Assembly: GCA_964371655.1 (NCBI GenBank)
Contig: CAYJOD010000023.1
Location: forward strand, 18,335-82,334
Source of the DNA: CAZGSN01 sp964371655
Lineage (GTDB): Bacteria > Desulfobacterota > Binatia > HRBIN30
DNA length: 64,000 bases
Reading direction: 5' to 3'
Shown here: positions 49,636-57,513 of the stretch, one piece after another
Layout of the letters: the number at the start of each line of letters is the position of its first letter
How positions within the stretch are numbered: the first letter of the stretch is position 1
Notes under the pieces: model-generated
The model's database searches: none
Seen by the model: the letters and a program-made list of their open reading frames with translations, nothing else
Told to the model about the DNA's origin: nothing
Program-made: the position numbers and the translations under genes

Positions 49636-50060
49636 GGCGTTCCCGTATCCTTGTAGCTGAAGACATCTACGAGACCCTCATCGGTACGCTCCGTGAGTTG
49701 GAGTCCCAAGGAGCGACTGTAGATCACGTGGAGAACGTGAATGACACGCTTGCGCGCCTTAGAGAGAAGCCCTACGATCTACTCCTACTGGATTGGCGGC
49801 TCCCAATTGAGCCGGCCGGTCCAGTGCTCGATAACGCCGGTAGGAGAGTCCTCGATGGGCTCAAGAGTGGCGAGTTGGGCGCCATGAACGCTCAAATCCC
49901 CATCATCATTCTCACCAACCAATCGCGGGCAATTGACCTAGGTTCCGGGGCGAACTACCCGCAGGTTCGCGGCATTGTCGCTAAGCTTCGAATCGACCTG
50001 TTCGAGAGCCTCGTAAAGGAAGTCCTCGAACAAGACAAAGTGGTCGAGGTACCACGGTGA
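49632..50060 (+). CDS. Stand-alone response-regulator receiver protein
   Basis: 142 residues. It starts MRRSRILVAEDIYETLIG; D11 and E10 are the acidic pocket and D54 in LLLLDWRLP is the phosphoacceptor. LTNQS and VAKLR are the expected later switch positions. There is no output domain, so the receiver must act by binding another protein, most likely the TIR-like protein encoded next, since the two genes overlap by 4 bp (GTGA at 50057). AAAAGGAG lies just upstream of its start, and it overlaps the kinase stop by ATGA. Confidence 0.86.
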   Translation: MRRSRILVAEDIYETLIGTLRELESQGATVDHVENVNDTLARLREKPYDLLLLDWRLPIEPAGPVLDNAGRRVLDGLKSGELGAMNAQIPIIILTNQSRAIDLGSGANYPQVRGIVAKLRIDLFESLVKEVLEQDKVVEVPR

Positions 50061-50512
50061 CCATGCATACGGCAGGATACGGTGCCCGTCGAAAGGTGTT
50101 CATCGTGCACGGGCACGATTCGTCGTTGCGTGTCGAGCTCAGCAGTTTCCTCCGCTATCTCGGGCTTGAGTCGGTAGTTCTTGTCGAAGAGGACGACCTT
50201 GGCTTCTCAATCATCGAGAAGTTCGAGCACTATGCGGCTACTTGCGAGTTTGCGCTTGTGCTCATGACACCGGATGACCGTCAGGCGTCAGATCTTCGTG
50301 GTCAGGAGAAGTGGCGGGCGCGACAGAATGTCATCCTGGAGCTCGGGTGGTTCATGGCTCGTTTAGGGCGGTCCAGAGTGGTGGTTGTCCACAAGGGAGA
50401 AGTGGAAATTCCTTCCGACGTATTGGGTGTGCTTTACCTCAGATTCGCGAATTCCGTCTTCGAGGTTTCAGACCAGATAAGGGGTCGTCTTGCTGGGCAA
50501 GGGCTCCTATGA
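50057..50512 (+). CDS. TIR-like nucleotide-binding protein (CAP12/Pycsar-effector type domain)
   Basis: 151 residues from GTG 50057 (ATG 50063 is possible). It is a single TIR-like domain of the group known as TIR-like nucleotide-binding (PF10137-like): KVFIVHGHDSSLRVELSSFL, LGFSIIEKFEHYAATCEF, ALVLMTPDDRQASDL, ARQNVILELGWFMARLGRSR and PSDVLGVLYLRF. Relatives act as NAD-cleaving or NAD-binding effectors in anti-phage systems such as Pycsar. Here the domain is the last gene of a kinase - receiver - TIR operon, so phosphorylation may switch it. The E in IIEKFE is the likely catalytic residue, by analogy to the family. Confidence 0.85.
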   Translation: MTMHTAGYGARRKVFIVHGHDSSLRVELSSFLRYLGLESVVLVEEDDLGFSIIEKFEHYAATCEFALVLMTPDDRQASDLRGQEKWRARQNVILELGWFMARLGRSRVVVVHKGEVEIPSDVLGVLYLRFANSVFEVSDQIRGRLAGQGLL

Positions 50513-50574
50513 TCACGCTGCTTGCGCCGTTCACAGAACCTGTTGGGGCACGAACTCTTGGCCGGAACACCTCA

Positions 50575-50760
50575 TTTGGAACCGCGGGTAGACGCCGATG
50601 CGCGGGGATTCCAACGATCAATGCCGCGCGGCCACCTGTACGAAAGTATGCGGCCGCATGCGCCGGCAGGCGTCCTCCAAGTCCCTGCCCGCTTTGTCCT
50701 ATCGGTGTTCGTCTGTTCTTTTCGGGATTATCTGCGTCATCTGTGGATTCTTGGGTCAAA
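50575..50760. repeat. Diverged CCGCGGATGAACACGG-family palindrome in the gap 50513-50983
   Basis: The left arm has TTTGGAACCGCGGGTAGACG and the right arm TCTGTGGATTCTTGGGTCAA, related to the element at 14226-14385. The rest of the gap has no supportable gene; an antisense frame over the following lipoprotein is not convincing. Confidence 0.5.
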
Positions 50761-50983
50761 TCAGAATCCTGGATGGAGTTCTTCGCCTTGCTCTAGCGTC
50801 AGTCGTTCTCACTGTTGTGTCGCCACCTTGGTCGAAGCGCGGGGATCTCGATCCCGTTGTCGAGGTGAGGAGGTCTGCACCTTGCTTCCACGGCGAAGCG
50901 TGCCGGTGGCTAAGGCGAGAGGTGATCTCATGCTCTCGAAAAACCGGCGCGCGATGAATCCGCGGCCCACAGGTTATACGAGT

Positions 50984-51772
50984 TCAAAAATCGATGGAGA
51001 ACCCCTCGGGCTCATCATCCGCCGCGTCAGTCAGAGTGGCGCGGGCGCGCACGTACGGCAGCATCGGGTAGAAGAGAAAGCCACTGACCACCGCATGCGC
51101 GGGGACGCGGCTGTTTGCCAATGCCTGCTGCCGAACCGTCGCGGCGGCCTGTGCCTCGATGCCAAGGGTGACCTTGTCGAGCGCGAGCGGTTTCACCTTC
51201 TCGCCCGTCGTCGTGATCAAGACGATGTCTTCGACTCGGAGATTGTAGGTTCGCGAGGTATTATTGGAAATGCGCACGTTCGTCGGGAATACGCCTTGAT
51301 TACTGAGGTCGACCGGCAGCGCCGTCGAGCCGCTGCCGCGCTCCGAAGTTACGGTTACGTCCAGCCCTTCCGCTGCGGCCGCCCGTTCCGGCGGTTTCGA
51401 CGCCACCGCGGACTCGTAGGCGCGGCGGAAGTCGGAGGCGAAGTTGAGCTGCGTGAAACCACCTTCTTCCGTCTTCGCCTCCACCTCGGCGCCGAGCAGG
51501 GTACAGAAGACCTGCACGAAGATGCCTTGCCGGCTCGAGCCTAGGGTTCGCGAGGCGCGGATGACACCCGGTGTCCCGGGCAGCGGCTTCATGGTCTCAC
51601 CGATCGTATACCCCATTTTCCGCACCGCCTTGATGGCAAGGCTCTGGGCCTCGGTACACGTGATCCCCTTCTCTTCGAATTTCAGAAAGCGCGCACCGCA
51701 GCTTGCCACTGACATCGCCAGTGTCGTCAGCATGAGCAACCGTCGTAGCCTGCCGAATGATGTCTCTGCCAT
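50984..51772 (-). CDS. Lipoprotein of unknown function
   Basis: 262 residues from ATG 51772, with GAGGAG five bases upstream. The signal peptide has lipobox VASC with Cys25. The mature protein is beta-rich, with SLAIKAVRKMGYTIGETM, PGTPGVIRASRT and VDLSNQGVFPTNVRISNNTS, and an Ala/Glu-rich middle. No domain is recognised. It is followed downstream by tRNA-Val on the same strand upstream side; no partner genes suggest a role. It likely sits in the outer or inner membrane. Confidence 0.72.
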   Translation of the reverse strand: MAETSFGRLRRLLMLTTLAMSVASCGARFLKFEEKGITCTEAQSLAIKAVRKMGYTIGETMKPLPGTPGVIRASRTLGSSRQGIFVQVFCTLLGAEVEAKTEEGGFTQLNFASDFRRAYESAVASKPPERAAAAEGLDVTVTSERGSGSTALPVDLSNQGVFPTNVRISNNTSRTYNLRVEDIVLITTTGEKVKPLALDKVTLGIEAQAAATVRQQALANSRVPAHAVVSGFLFYPMLPYVRARATLTDAADDEPEGFSIDF

Positions 51773-51984
51773 TTTTTCTCCTCGATTGCGGCTTCGCTCG
51801 CCCAAGCCATCTATCACATCGAATCTGCGTGGCGAGCAAGCGCCGCACGTCGCGGCGGCGCGGGCGCGGCGGCGGCTGAAGGATCGAAGCCGTGACTCGT
51901 TGACGACGGGCGGCCATTTTGAACAGAGCGGCAGCACTCTGCGAGGGGTAGTGGTGACGATCGTCTTCGTCGGGCAGAGAGGAA

Positions 51985-52058
51985 TGGTCGCACGTGGACT
52001 CGAACCACGGACCTCCTGCATGTGAGGCAGGCGCTCTAACCAGCTGAGCTATGCGACC
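51985..52058 (-). tRNA. tRNA-Val (anticodon CAC)
   Basis: On the minus strand the 74-nt sequence folds as a standard cloverleaf: acceptor GGTCGCA/TGCGACC, D arm with AGCTGGTTA, anticodon loop CTCACAT giving CAC, variable loop AGGTC, and T arm CGTGG TTCGAGT CCACG. The discriminator base is A and no CCA end is encoded. It is upstream of the lipoprotein gene. tRNA genes are common integration sites, but I see no integrase or attachment repeat beside it. Confidence 0.95.
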
Positions 52059-52196
52059 GACGGGTACAACGGCCACGCGGTTAACATAGCCCCTATAGGG
52101 GCGCAACCGTTCGTCGCCTGGGCCTCGTGAGACGCCATATGTGAACACCGATCTCCGGCAGCCCATCACCGCGGGCAAGTTTTTTGACGCGCTGCA

Positions 52197-52224
52197 TTGA
52201 CAGGATGACGCAGTGCGTTATTCT
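52197..52224 (+). promoter_or_regulatory. Sigma70-type promoter of the phasin-like gene
   Basis: A consensus -35 TTGACA at 52197-52202 is followed 16 bases later by TATTCT at 52219-52224. The gene's ATG is at 52245, with a strong ribosome site GGAGGAG between. Confidence 0.6.
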
Positions 52225-52244
52225 GCGTCCTGGAGGAGAAAACC

Positions 52245-52649
52245 ATGGCAACGAAGAGCAAGAAGGCAAAGGGTTGGACTGCGGTTCTCCCGAAGCGCGT
52301 CGCTGATCTTCAGGGCAGCGTCGAGAAGCAGGTACGCAAGGGATTGAAGCAGGCCGAAGGCATGATCCCGGATGGACCGAGCAAAGCTTTGAAGCGGATT
52401 ACGACCGATGTCGAGCGGGTGCGTGTGGACGTGCAAAAGCGCGCCGACAAGGTAATCGCTGATCTGCGCAAGCGCGCGGAGAAGGCTTTGGATTCGGCAA
52501 AGAAGAGCATCGAAGAGGCCGTCAATCCGCTGACCAAGGGTCTCGACTTGGCATCCAAGAGCGAAGTGGACCGCTTGCGCAAGCGCCTCGATCATCTCGA
52601 GAAGCGTTTCGAAGAGGCGCCGTCGCAGCACACGCCAGCGGTTGCGTAA
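52245..52649 (+). CDS. Phasin-like / PhaF-like coiled-coil protein
   Basis: 134 residues, rich in Lys, Ala and Glu. It starts MATKSKKAKGWTAVLPKRVA and is almost wholly helical. The C-terminal part (LASKSEVDRLRKRLDHLEKR) resembles the leucine-zipper-like end of phasins and PhaF/PhaI proteins, which coat polyhydroxyalkanoate granules or bind DNA by Lys-rich tails. The family call is by shape, and no PHA genes are nearby. The start is certain from GGAGGAG 5 bases upstream. A GC-rich hairpin follows at 52693. Confidence 0.6.
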   Translation: MATKSKKAKGWTAVLPKRVADLQGSVEKQVRKGLKQAEGMIPDGPSKALKRITTDVERVRVDVQKRADKVIADLRKRAEKALDSAKKSIEEAVNPLTKGLDLASKSEVDRLRKRLDHLEKRFEEAPSQHTPAVA

Positions 52650-52692
52650 CGCATGCACTCAGGGCAGTGAACCCACACTCACTGTCCTAGGC

Positions 52693-52728
52693 GGGGACGG
52701 CGCCTTCACTCAGTTGTGCGCCGTCCCC
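52693..52728. terminator. Hairpin terminator between convergent genes
   Basis: GGGGACGGCG and CGCCGTCCCC form a perfect 10-bp stem with a 16-base loop. It covers the last 23 bases of the hyuB frame and lies just after the phasin-like gene, so it can serve both genes. A run of C rather than T follows on the plus strand. Confidence 0.5.
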
Positions 52729-54280
52729 ATCCCCCCCCGCTGGGCGTGAGCAGCGCGAGGCGCTCGCCGGCGGTGAGCTCGAGTCGAGCTTTCGAGTTCA
52801 CCTTGGTAGGGCGACCGCGTTTGATCCGTAAATTGTGCCCAACCGCGCCGGGGTCGCCACCTTGCAGCCCATAGGGGGGAATGTCTCGTCGTTCCGTCAT
52901 GACGGTCACCGACGTAGGCAACAAGAATTCGAGCTCACGACGGATTCCGTCTCCCCCGCGGTAGCGACCGCGACCGCCGGAGCGGCGCCGCAGTGAATAC
53001 TCCGTCACTCGCAGAGGATAGGCGCTCTCGATCGCCTCGATCGGGGTATTGAGAGTGTTCGTCATGTGCGTGTGCACGCCGCTTGCCCCATCGCCATGCG
53101 GCCCCGCCCCGGCACCGCCGGCGATCGTCTCGTAATAGGCGAAATGCCGCGCGCGCGTCGCGTCGTAGCCCCCGGCGGCGAAATTGTTCATCGATCCACA
53201 ACTGGCGGCTGGAATTCGATCGGGAGCTGCGAGCGCAAGCGCACGCAGAACCACATCAACGATGCGCTGGGAGGTTTCGACATTGCCCCCGGCGACGGCG
53301 GCCGGGAAACGAGCGTTCACGATACTACCTTCGGGCGCGATCACTCGAATCGGCTCCAGCAAGCCGGCATTCGCGGGGAGGGCATCGTCGCTGAGAAGCT
53401 GGAAGCAGTACAGCACAGCGGCCAAGGTCACCGCGAAATTTGCATTCACGCCGCCGGCTACCTGACGTGCCGAACCCGTGAAGTCGACGACGACCTTGCC
53501 GCGCTGGACGCGGATGCGGACCCGAATCGCGATGCGTCGAGTGCCGGCGCCATCGTCGTCCAACCAGTCCTCGGCTGCGTAGGTGCCGGGCTTGAGCTGT
53601 GCCAAGGTCGCTGCCATGAGCCGCGCCGAGTAGCGCTGCAGCGCCTTCATGCTGGCGATCACCAGAGGGCGGCCATGGGCAGCGATCAACTCGCGGATCC
53701 GCCGCTCGCCGATTCTCAACGCCGCCAGTTGCGCCTGCACGTCGCCGCGCCTCTCGTCGGCCACCCGAGTGTTTGCAAGGAACAGCGTTAAGACGTCGGG
53801 CGAGATCCTTCCGCCCACACACAGACGCACCGGTGGGATTCGAAAGCCTTCCTGGTAGATCTCCGTGGCCAACGGCATGGACCCGGGTGATGATCCGCCG
53901 ATGTCGGAATGGTGCGCCCGGTTTGCCACATACGCGAAGGGAGCATGCTTACCGGCGAGGAAGATCGGTGCGACCAGCGTGATGTCGGGCAAATGTGTGC
54001 CCCCGGCGAATGGGTCGTTGAGCATCACGACATCGCCCGGCTGCATGCGGAAGTGCTCGATCGCAGCCGCGACCGAGAGCGCGCTCGATCCAAGATGCAC
54101 CGGGATATGCGCGGCTTGGGCGATCATCGCGCCGGCAGCATCAAAGAGGGCACAGGAAAAATCGCGCCTCTCCTTGATGTTCGCAGAGAAGGCCGACCGG
54201 CATAGCACCGTCCCCATTTCCTCCGCGATCGCGCTCAGCTTGTGGTTGAAGACCTCGAGCGTAACCGGATCAACGCTCAT
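52706..54280 (-). CDS. hyuB: Hydantoinase/oxoprolinase subunit B (HyuB-like)
   Basis: 524 residues, the normal length of this family. It starts MSVDPVTLEVFNHKLSAIAE, then LCRSAFSANIKERRDFSCAL, AQAAHIPVHLGSSALSV, MLNDPFAGGTHLPDITLVAP, and GMNANFAVTLAAVLYCFQ-like blocks. Together with HyuA it hydrolyses a cyclic amide (5-oxoproline, hydantoin or N-methylhydantoin) in an ATP-dependent way. Start overlaps the end of hyuA by 11 bp. A Gly/Arg-rich segment near the C-terminus (RRRSGGRGRYRGGDGIRREL) is typical of the family. Confidence 0.88.
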   Translation of the reverse strand: MSVDPVTLEVFNHKLSAIAEEMGTVLCRSAFSANIKERRDFSCALFDAAGAMIAQAAHIPVHLGSSALSVAAAIEHFRMQPGDVVMLNDPFAGGTHLPDITLVAPIFLAGKHAPFAYVANRAHHSDIGGSSPGSMPLATEIYQEGFRIPPVRLCVGGRISPDVLTLFLANTRVADERRGDVQAQLAALRIGERRIRELIAAHGRPLVIASMKALQRYSARLMAATLAQLKPGTYAAEDWLDDDGAGTRRIAIRVRIRVQRGKVVVDFTGSARQVAGGVNANFAVTLAAVLYCFQLLSDDALPANAGLLEPIRVIAPEGSIVNARFPAAVAGGNVETSQRIVDVVLRALALAAPDRIPAASCGSMNNFAAGGYDATRARHFAYYETIAGGAGAGPHGDGASGVHTHMTNTLNTPIEAIESAYPLRVTEYSLRRRSGGRGRYRGGDGIRRELEFLLPTSVTVMTERRDIPPYGLQGGDPGAVGHNLRIKRGRPTKVNSKARLELTAGERLALLTPSGGGWGRRTTE

Positions 54281-56246
54281 GGCGTAGCTCCAAGTGCTGC
54301 GTCTTTGGATCGACGCGAAGCGACCATCCCGGGGCCACGAAGGTCGTGGCGCTGAACTCGCAAACCAGTGCCGGCCCGTTTAGCACCCGGCCGGCACGCA
54401 ACTCACCACGGTCATGAACCTTGGCCTGTCGCCATGACCCTCGCCACAAGACCGGCTGCGTCGGGCTCAGGCTTGGTCGCAACTCGGCGCGGGCGTGCGC
54501 TGGAACACGCGCGCCGCGGGTGGTGACGCCGATGCGCAGGTTCACGACCTCGATATCACGCTTGTCGTCGCAATAGCCGAACTCGGCTTTGTGGGCGGCA
54601 TGGAACGCGCGTGCGTAGCTCGCTGTGAACGGGAGGTTCAGCTCGTGCCCCTGGCCGACATAGCGAATGTCCAACGACCGCAGCACGCGACAGCGGTCCG
54701 TCGCGCTGAAGTCGCGGCGCGCTGCACGCTCCAGCTCGACGAAACCCGCCCGCAGTTGAGCGGCGCTAGGTGCGACCTGACGGAGGCTACGTACGTAGTC
54801 CCTGCGTACGTCGGCAGCGGCCGCACCCCAGGCCGACAGAAGACCGGGGTGGCAGGGGATGACGACGTGGGTAATGCCCAACGACATCGCCAACTCGCAC
54901 GCGTGCTGGCCCCCGGCGCCGCCAAACACGATCAAGGAGTAAGCGCGTGGATCATGACCGCGCTCGACGGAGATCGTACGGATCGCACGCTCCATGCCGG
55001 CGTTGGCGACTCGCACTATCCCCTCTGCCGCTGCATCGACGGACACGCCCAGCTTGCGACTCAGGCGGCTCACCACCGCACGCGAGCGTTCCCTATCCAA
55101 CGCCATCCGCCCGCCCAAGAATCCACCCTGCACGAGGCGACCCAACAGCAAGTTCGCGTCGGTTACGGTGGGCTCCTTGCCATGTCCGTAACAGGCGGGG
55201 CCGGGATCGGCTCCGGCGCTGCGCGGACCTACCTTCAGCGCACCGCCGACATCGACGTAGGCAATCGATCCCCCGCCAGCACCGACCGTGTGGATGTCGA
55301 TCGCCGGAACTTTGAGCGGCAGCCCGCCGATCTCCCAGTTGGTTTGGAGCCGTGCCTGGCCGTCGAGCAAGCTCACATCGGTCGAGGTTCCCCCCATGTC
55401 GAAGGTGATCGCGTGCGGCAACTTGAGTGAACGCGCTACCGCCACAGCGCCGCTCACGCCGGCGGCTGGGCCCGACAGCAGCGTGCGCACCGCCTCACGC
55501 GCCGCGACTTGCGTCGAGATCGCGCCGCCGTTCGATTGCATCACCCGCAGCGTGTGCGCCGCCAGGCCTTCTTGGAGCGCGCGCAAGTGACGGCTCATCA
55601 GTGGTCCGACGTACGCGTTCATCACCGTCGTGCTCACACGTTCGTACTCGCGGTATTCCGGAACCAACTGATGCGAGAGCGACACGAACAGCCCCACCTG
55701 TGTCGACAAAACCTTCCCGATCGCTCTTTCATGGCGAGCATTCGCGTACGAGTGGAGAAAGCACACGGCCACAGCCTCGGGGTGCTGCCGTCGTAACGCC
55801 CGCAACGCCATGCCCACGGCGGCAGCGGTCAGCGGCAGCAAGGCGCGGCCGTCGTAGAGCATTCTCTCACGAACGCCGACACGCATGGCGCGAGTCACTA
55901 ACGGTGCCGGGCGGCGCGGCTCCAGGGCGTAGAGGTCGGGGCGATTCTGGCGGCCGATCTCGATGACGTCTTCAAACCCCGCCGTCGTGAGCAGAGCGAC
56001 GCGCGCGCCGCGGCGCTCGATCAGCGCGTTGGTCGCCACCGTTGAGCCGTAGGTGATGATCGCGGCGCGCCCCGGGGGCACGATCTCCTGCAAGCCACGT
56101 AGCACCGCCGCCGCCGGATCCGACGGGGTCGACAGTACCTTGTGCGTGTGAATCTCGCCGTCGACGAAAGCGACGAAATCGGTGAATGTTCCGCCCGTAT
56201 CGATGCCGACGATGACGCTACGATTCGCGCACTCAGGCAGTACCAC
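54270..56246 (-). CDS. hyuA: Hydantoinase/oxoprolinase subunit A (HyuA-like)
   Basis: 658 residues from GTG 56246, with only a short non-homologous start before IVGIDTGGTFTDFVAF, the nucleotide-binding P1 motif of this ASKHA-fold subunit. Later come ITYGSTVATNALIERRGARV, LPHAITFDMGGTSTDVSLLD and IVFGGAGGQHACELAMSLGI, all family signatures. Its start is 2 bp after the stop of the rmlA-like gene, which is of different base composition, so the operon link to that gene is probably accidental. Confidence 0.88.
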   Translation of the reverse strand: MVLPECANRSVIVGIDTGGTFTDFVAFVDGEIHTHKVLSTPSDPAAAVLRGLQEIVPPGRAAIITYGSTVATNALIERRGARVALLTTAGFEDVIEIGRQNRPDLYALEPRRPAPLVTRAMRVGVRERMLYDGRALLPLTAAAVGMALRALRRQHPEAVAVCFLHSYANARHERAIGKVLSTQVGLFVSLSHQLVPEYREYERVSTTVMNAYVGPLMSRHLRALQEGLAAHTLRVMQSNGGAISTQVAAREAVRTLLSGPAAGVSGAVAVARSLKLPHAITFDMGGTSTDVSLLDGQARLQTNWEIGGLPLKVPAIDIHTVGAGGGSIAYVDVGGALKVGPRSAGADPGPACYGHGKEPTVTDANLLLGRLVQGGFLGGRMALDRERSRAVVSRLSRKLGVSVDAAAEGIVRVANAGMERAIRTISVERGHDPRAYSLIVFGGAGGQHACELAMSLGITHVVIPCHPGLLSAWGAAAADVRRDYVRSLRQVAPSAAQLRAGFVELERAARRDFSATDRCRVLRSLDIRYVGQGHELNLPFTASYARAFHAAHKAEFGYCDDKRDIEVVNLRIGVTTRGARVPAHARAELRPSLSPTQPVLWRGSWRQAKVHDRGELRAGRVLNGPALVCEFSATTFVAPGWSLRVDPKTQHLELRHER

Positions 56247-56248
56247 TG

Positions 56249-57316
56249 CTAGATGAGTTCAGCCCTGCTGTCGTCACCGAGATTGAATCGAAACACCTTC
56301 GGGCGACCGAGGCTCCGAGTTATCTGGACATTCTTCCCCAAGAGACTGCCATCGATGCGGCCATCAATGTCGGTGATCACACAATCTTCCATAATCACGC
56401 TATGTTCCACCTCACTGCCGCGGATTTGGACTCGTGACCCAATCGACGTGAATGGCCCGATGAAAGCGTTCTCCACAAGCGCACCTTCCCCGATTACGAC
56501 CGGCCCCCTAATCTTACTCCCTAGAATTTGTGTTCCTTTGCCAACTATGACGCGACCGCTCACGGACGAGTTCCCATCAAGCGTTCCTTGGATGTCAGCT
56601 TCAATGCCCTCCAAAATTATTCGATTGGCTTCAAGGATATCCTCCGGTTTCCCGGTATCCTTCCACCAGCCCTTCACTACGTAGGGCCGAACAACTAACC
56701 CCTTGTCGATCAAGCCTTGGATAGCGTCGGTTATTTCATATTCGCCTCGCCCAGATGGTTCCAGCCGGTCAATCGCGTCAAACACGGTGTGGTCGAAGAG
56801 GTATCCACCAACGATAGCGAGATTCGATGGTGGGATCTTCGGCTTTTCCACGACTCGAACGATACGGCCGTTCTCCAGTTGAGCGATTCCATACCGGCTA
56901 GGGTCATCCACCGTGGCGAGCATAACAACGGCGTTCGGCTTCTCCGTGCGAAACACATCCACGATGCCATGCAGTCCCTCAAGAATCAGGTTGTCCCCGA
57001 GGTACATCAAGAATGGAGAGTCGCCGATAAACTCCCGCGCGCATTTCGCGGCGTGGGCGAGCCCAAGCGGGTTCCGTTGTTCAATATATACGACCGTGGC
57101 CCCAAACGCCTCGCCGTTTCCGACGAAGGCTTCGATCGCATCCCGGGTGTCATCATTGACTATGATCCCGATCTCCCGGATTCCTGCTGAAACGATGCTC
57201 TCGAGTCCGTAAGCTAGTACTGGTTTGTTGGCTACCGGGATTAGATGTTTCGCCACACTGTACGTTAGTGGGCGCAAGCGCGTCCCAAGTCCCGCGCATA
57301 GTACAATCGCCTTCAT
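56249..57316 (-). CDS. rmlA: Glucose-1-phosphate thymidylyltransferase, long form
   Basis: 355 residues from ATG 57316, with AGGAAG upstream. The nucleotidyltransferase domain starts MKAIVLCAGLGTRLRPLTYS and contains PFLMYLGDNLILEGL, VEKPKIPPSNLAIVGGYLFD and GRGEYEITDAIQGLIDKGL, as in RmlA/RfbA. A left-handed beta-helix C-terminal extension (about 245-345, KGTQILGSKIRGPVVIGEGA) distinguishes the long, archaeal/actinobacterial form. It makes dTDP-glucose for rhamnose. Base use is more A/T-rich than in hyuA or sppA beside it, suggesting transfer. Confidence 0.85.
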   Translation of the reverse strand: MKAIVLCAGLGTRLRPLTYSVAKHLIPVANKPVLAYGLESIVSAGIREIGIIVNDDTRDAIEAFVGNGEAFGATVVYIEQRNPLGLAHAAKCAREFIGDSPFLMYLGDNLILEGLHGIVDVFRTEKPNAVVMLATVDDPSRYGIAQLENGRIVRVVEKPKIPPSNLAIVGGYLFDHTVFDAIDRLEPSGRGEYEITDAIQGLIDKGLVVRPYVVKGWWKDTGKPEDILEANRIILEGIEADIQGTLDGNSSVSGRVIVGKGTQILGSKIRGPVVIGEGALVENAFIGPFTSIGSRVQIRGSEVEHSVIMEDCVITDIDGRIDGSLLGKNVQITRSLGRPKVFRFNLGDDSRAELI

Positions 57317-57513
57317 TCGCTTCCTCATCCTTCTAGCGAGGTTCGCGACTACTCACGTAGCAAATACAAGCCTCGCGAACTCACCCTGCCTCAATCTCGC
57401 AGATCCTAACTGCGCTCCGGAAAATGAATAATAACGCTAGCGTCTAGTGTGTACCTCCGCAAACCTGCACGGCCTGCCGCGAAACTCCCAGAGGCTCGCC
57501 AAGTGGGGTCTCA

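Noticed and set aside
50522..51544. 340-codon plus-strand frame
   Set aside because: It is antisense to a lipoprotein with a clear signal peptide and ribosome site, and it contains repeat sequence at its start.
51985..52058. tRNA-Val as the attachment site of an integrated element
   Set aside because: No integrase gene or partial tRNA repeat is visible within the neighbouring sequence.
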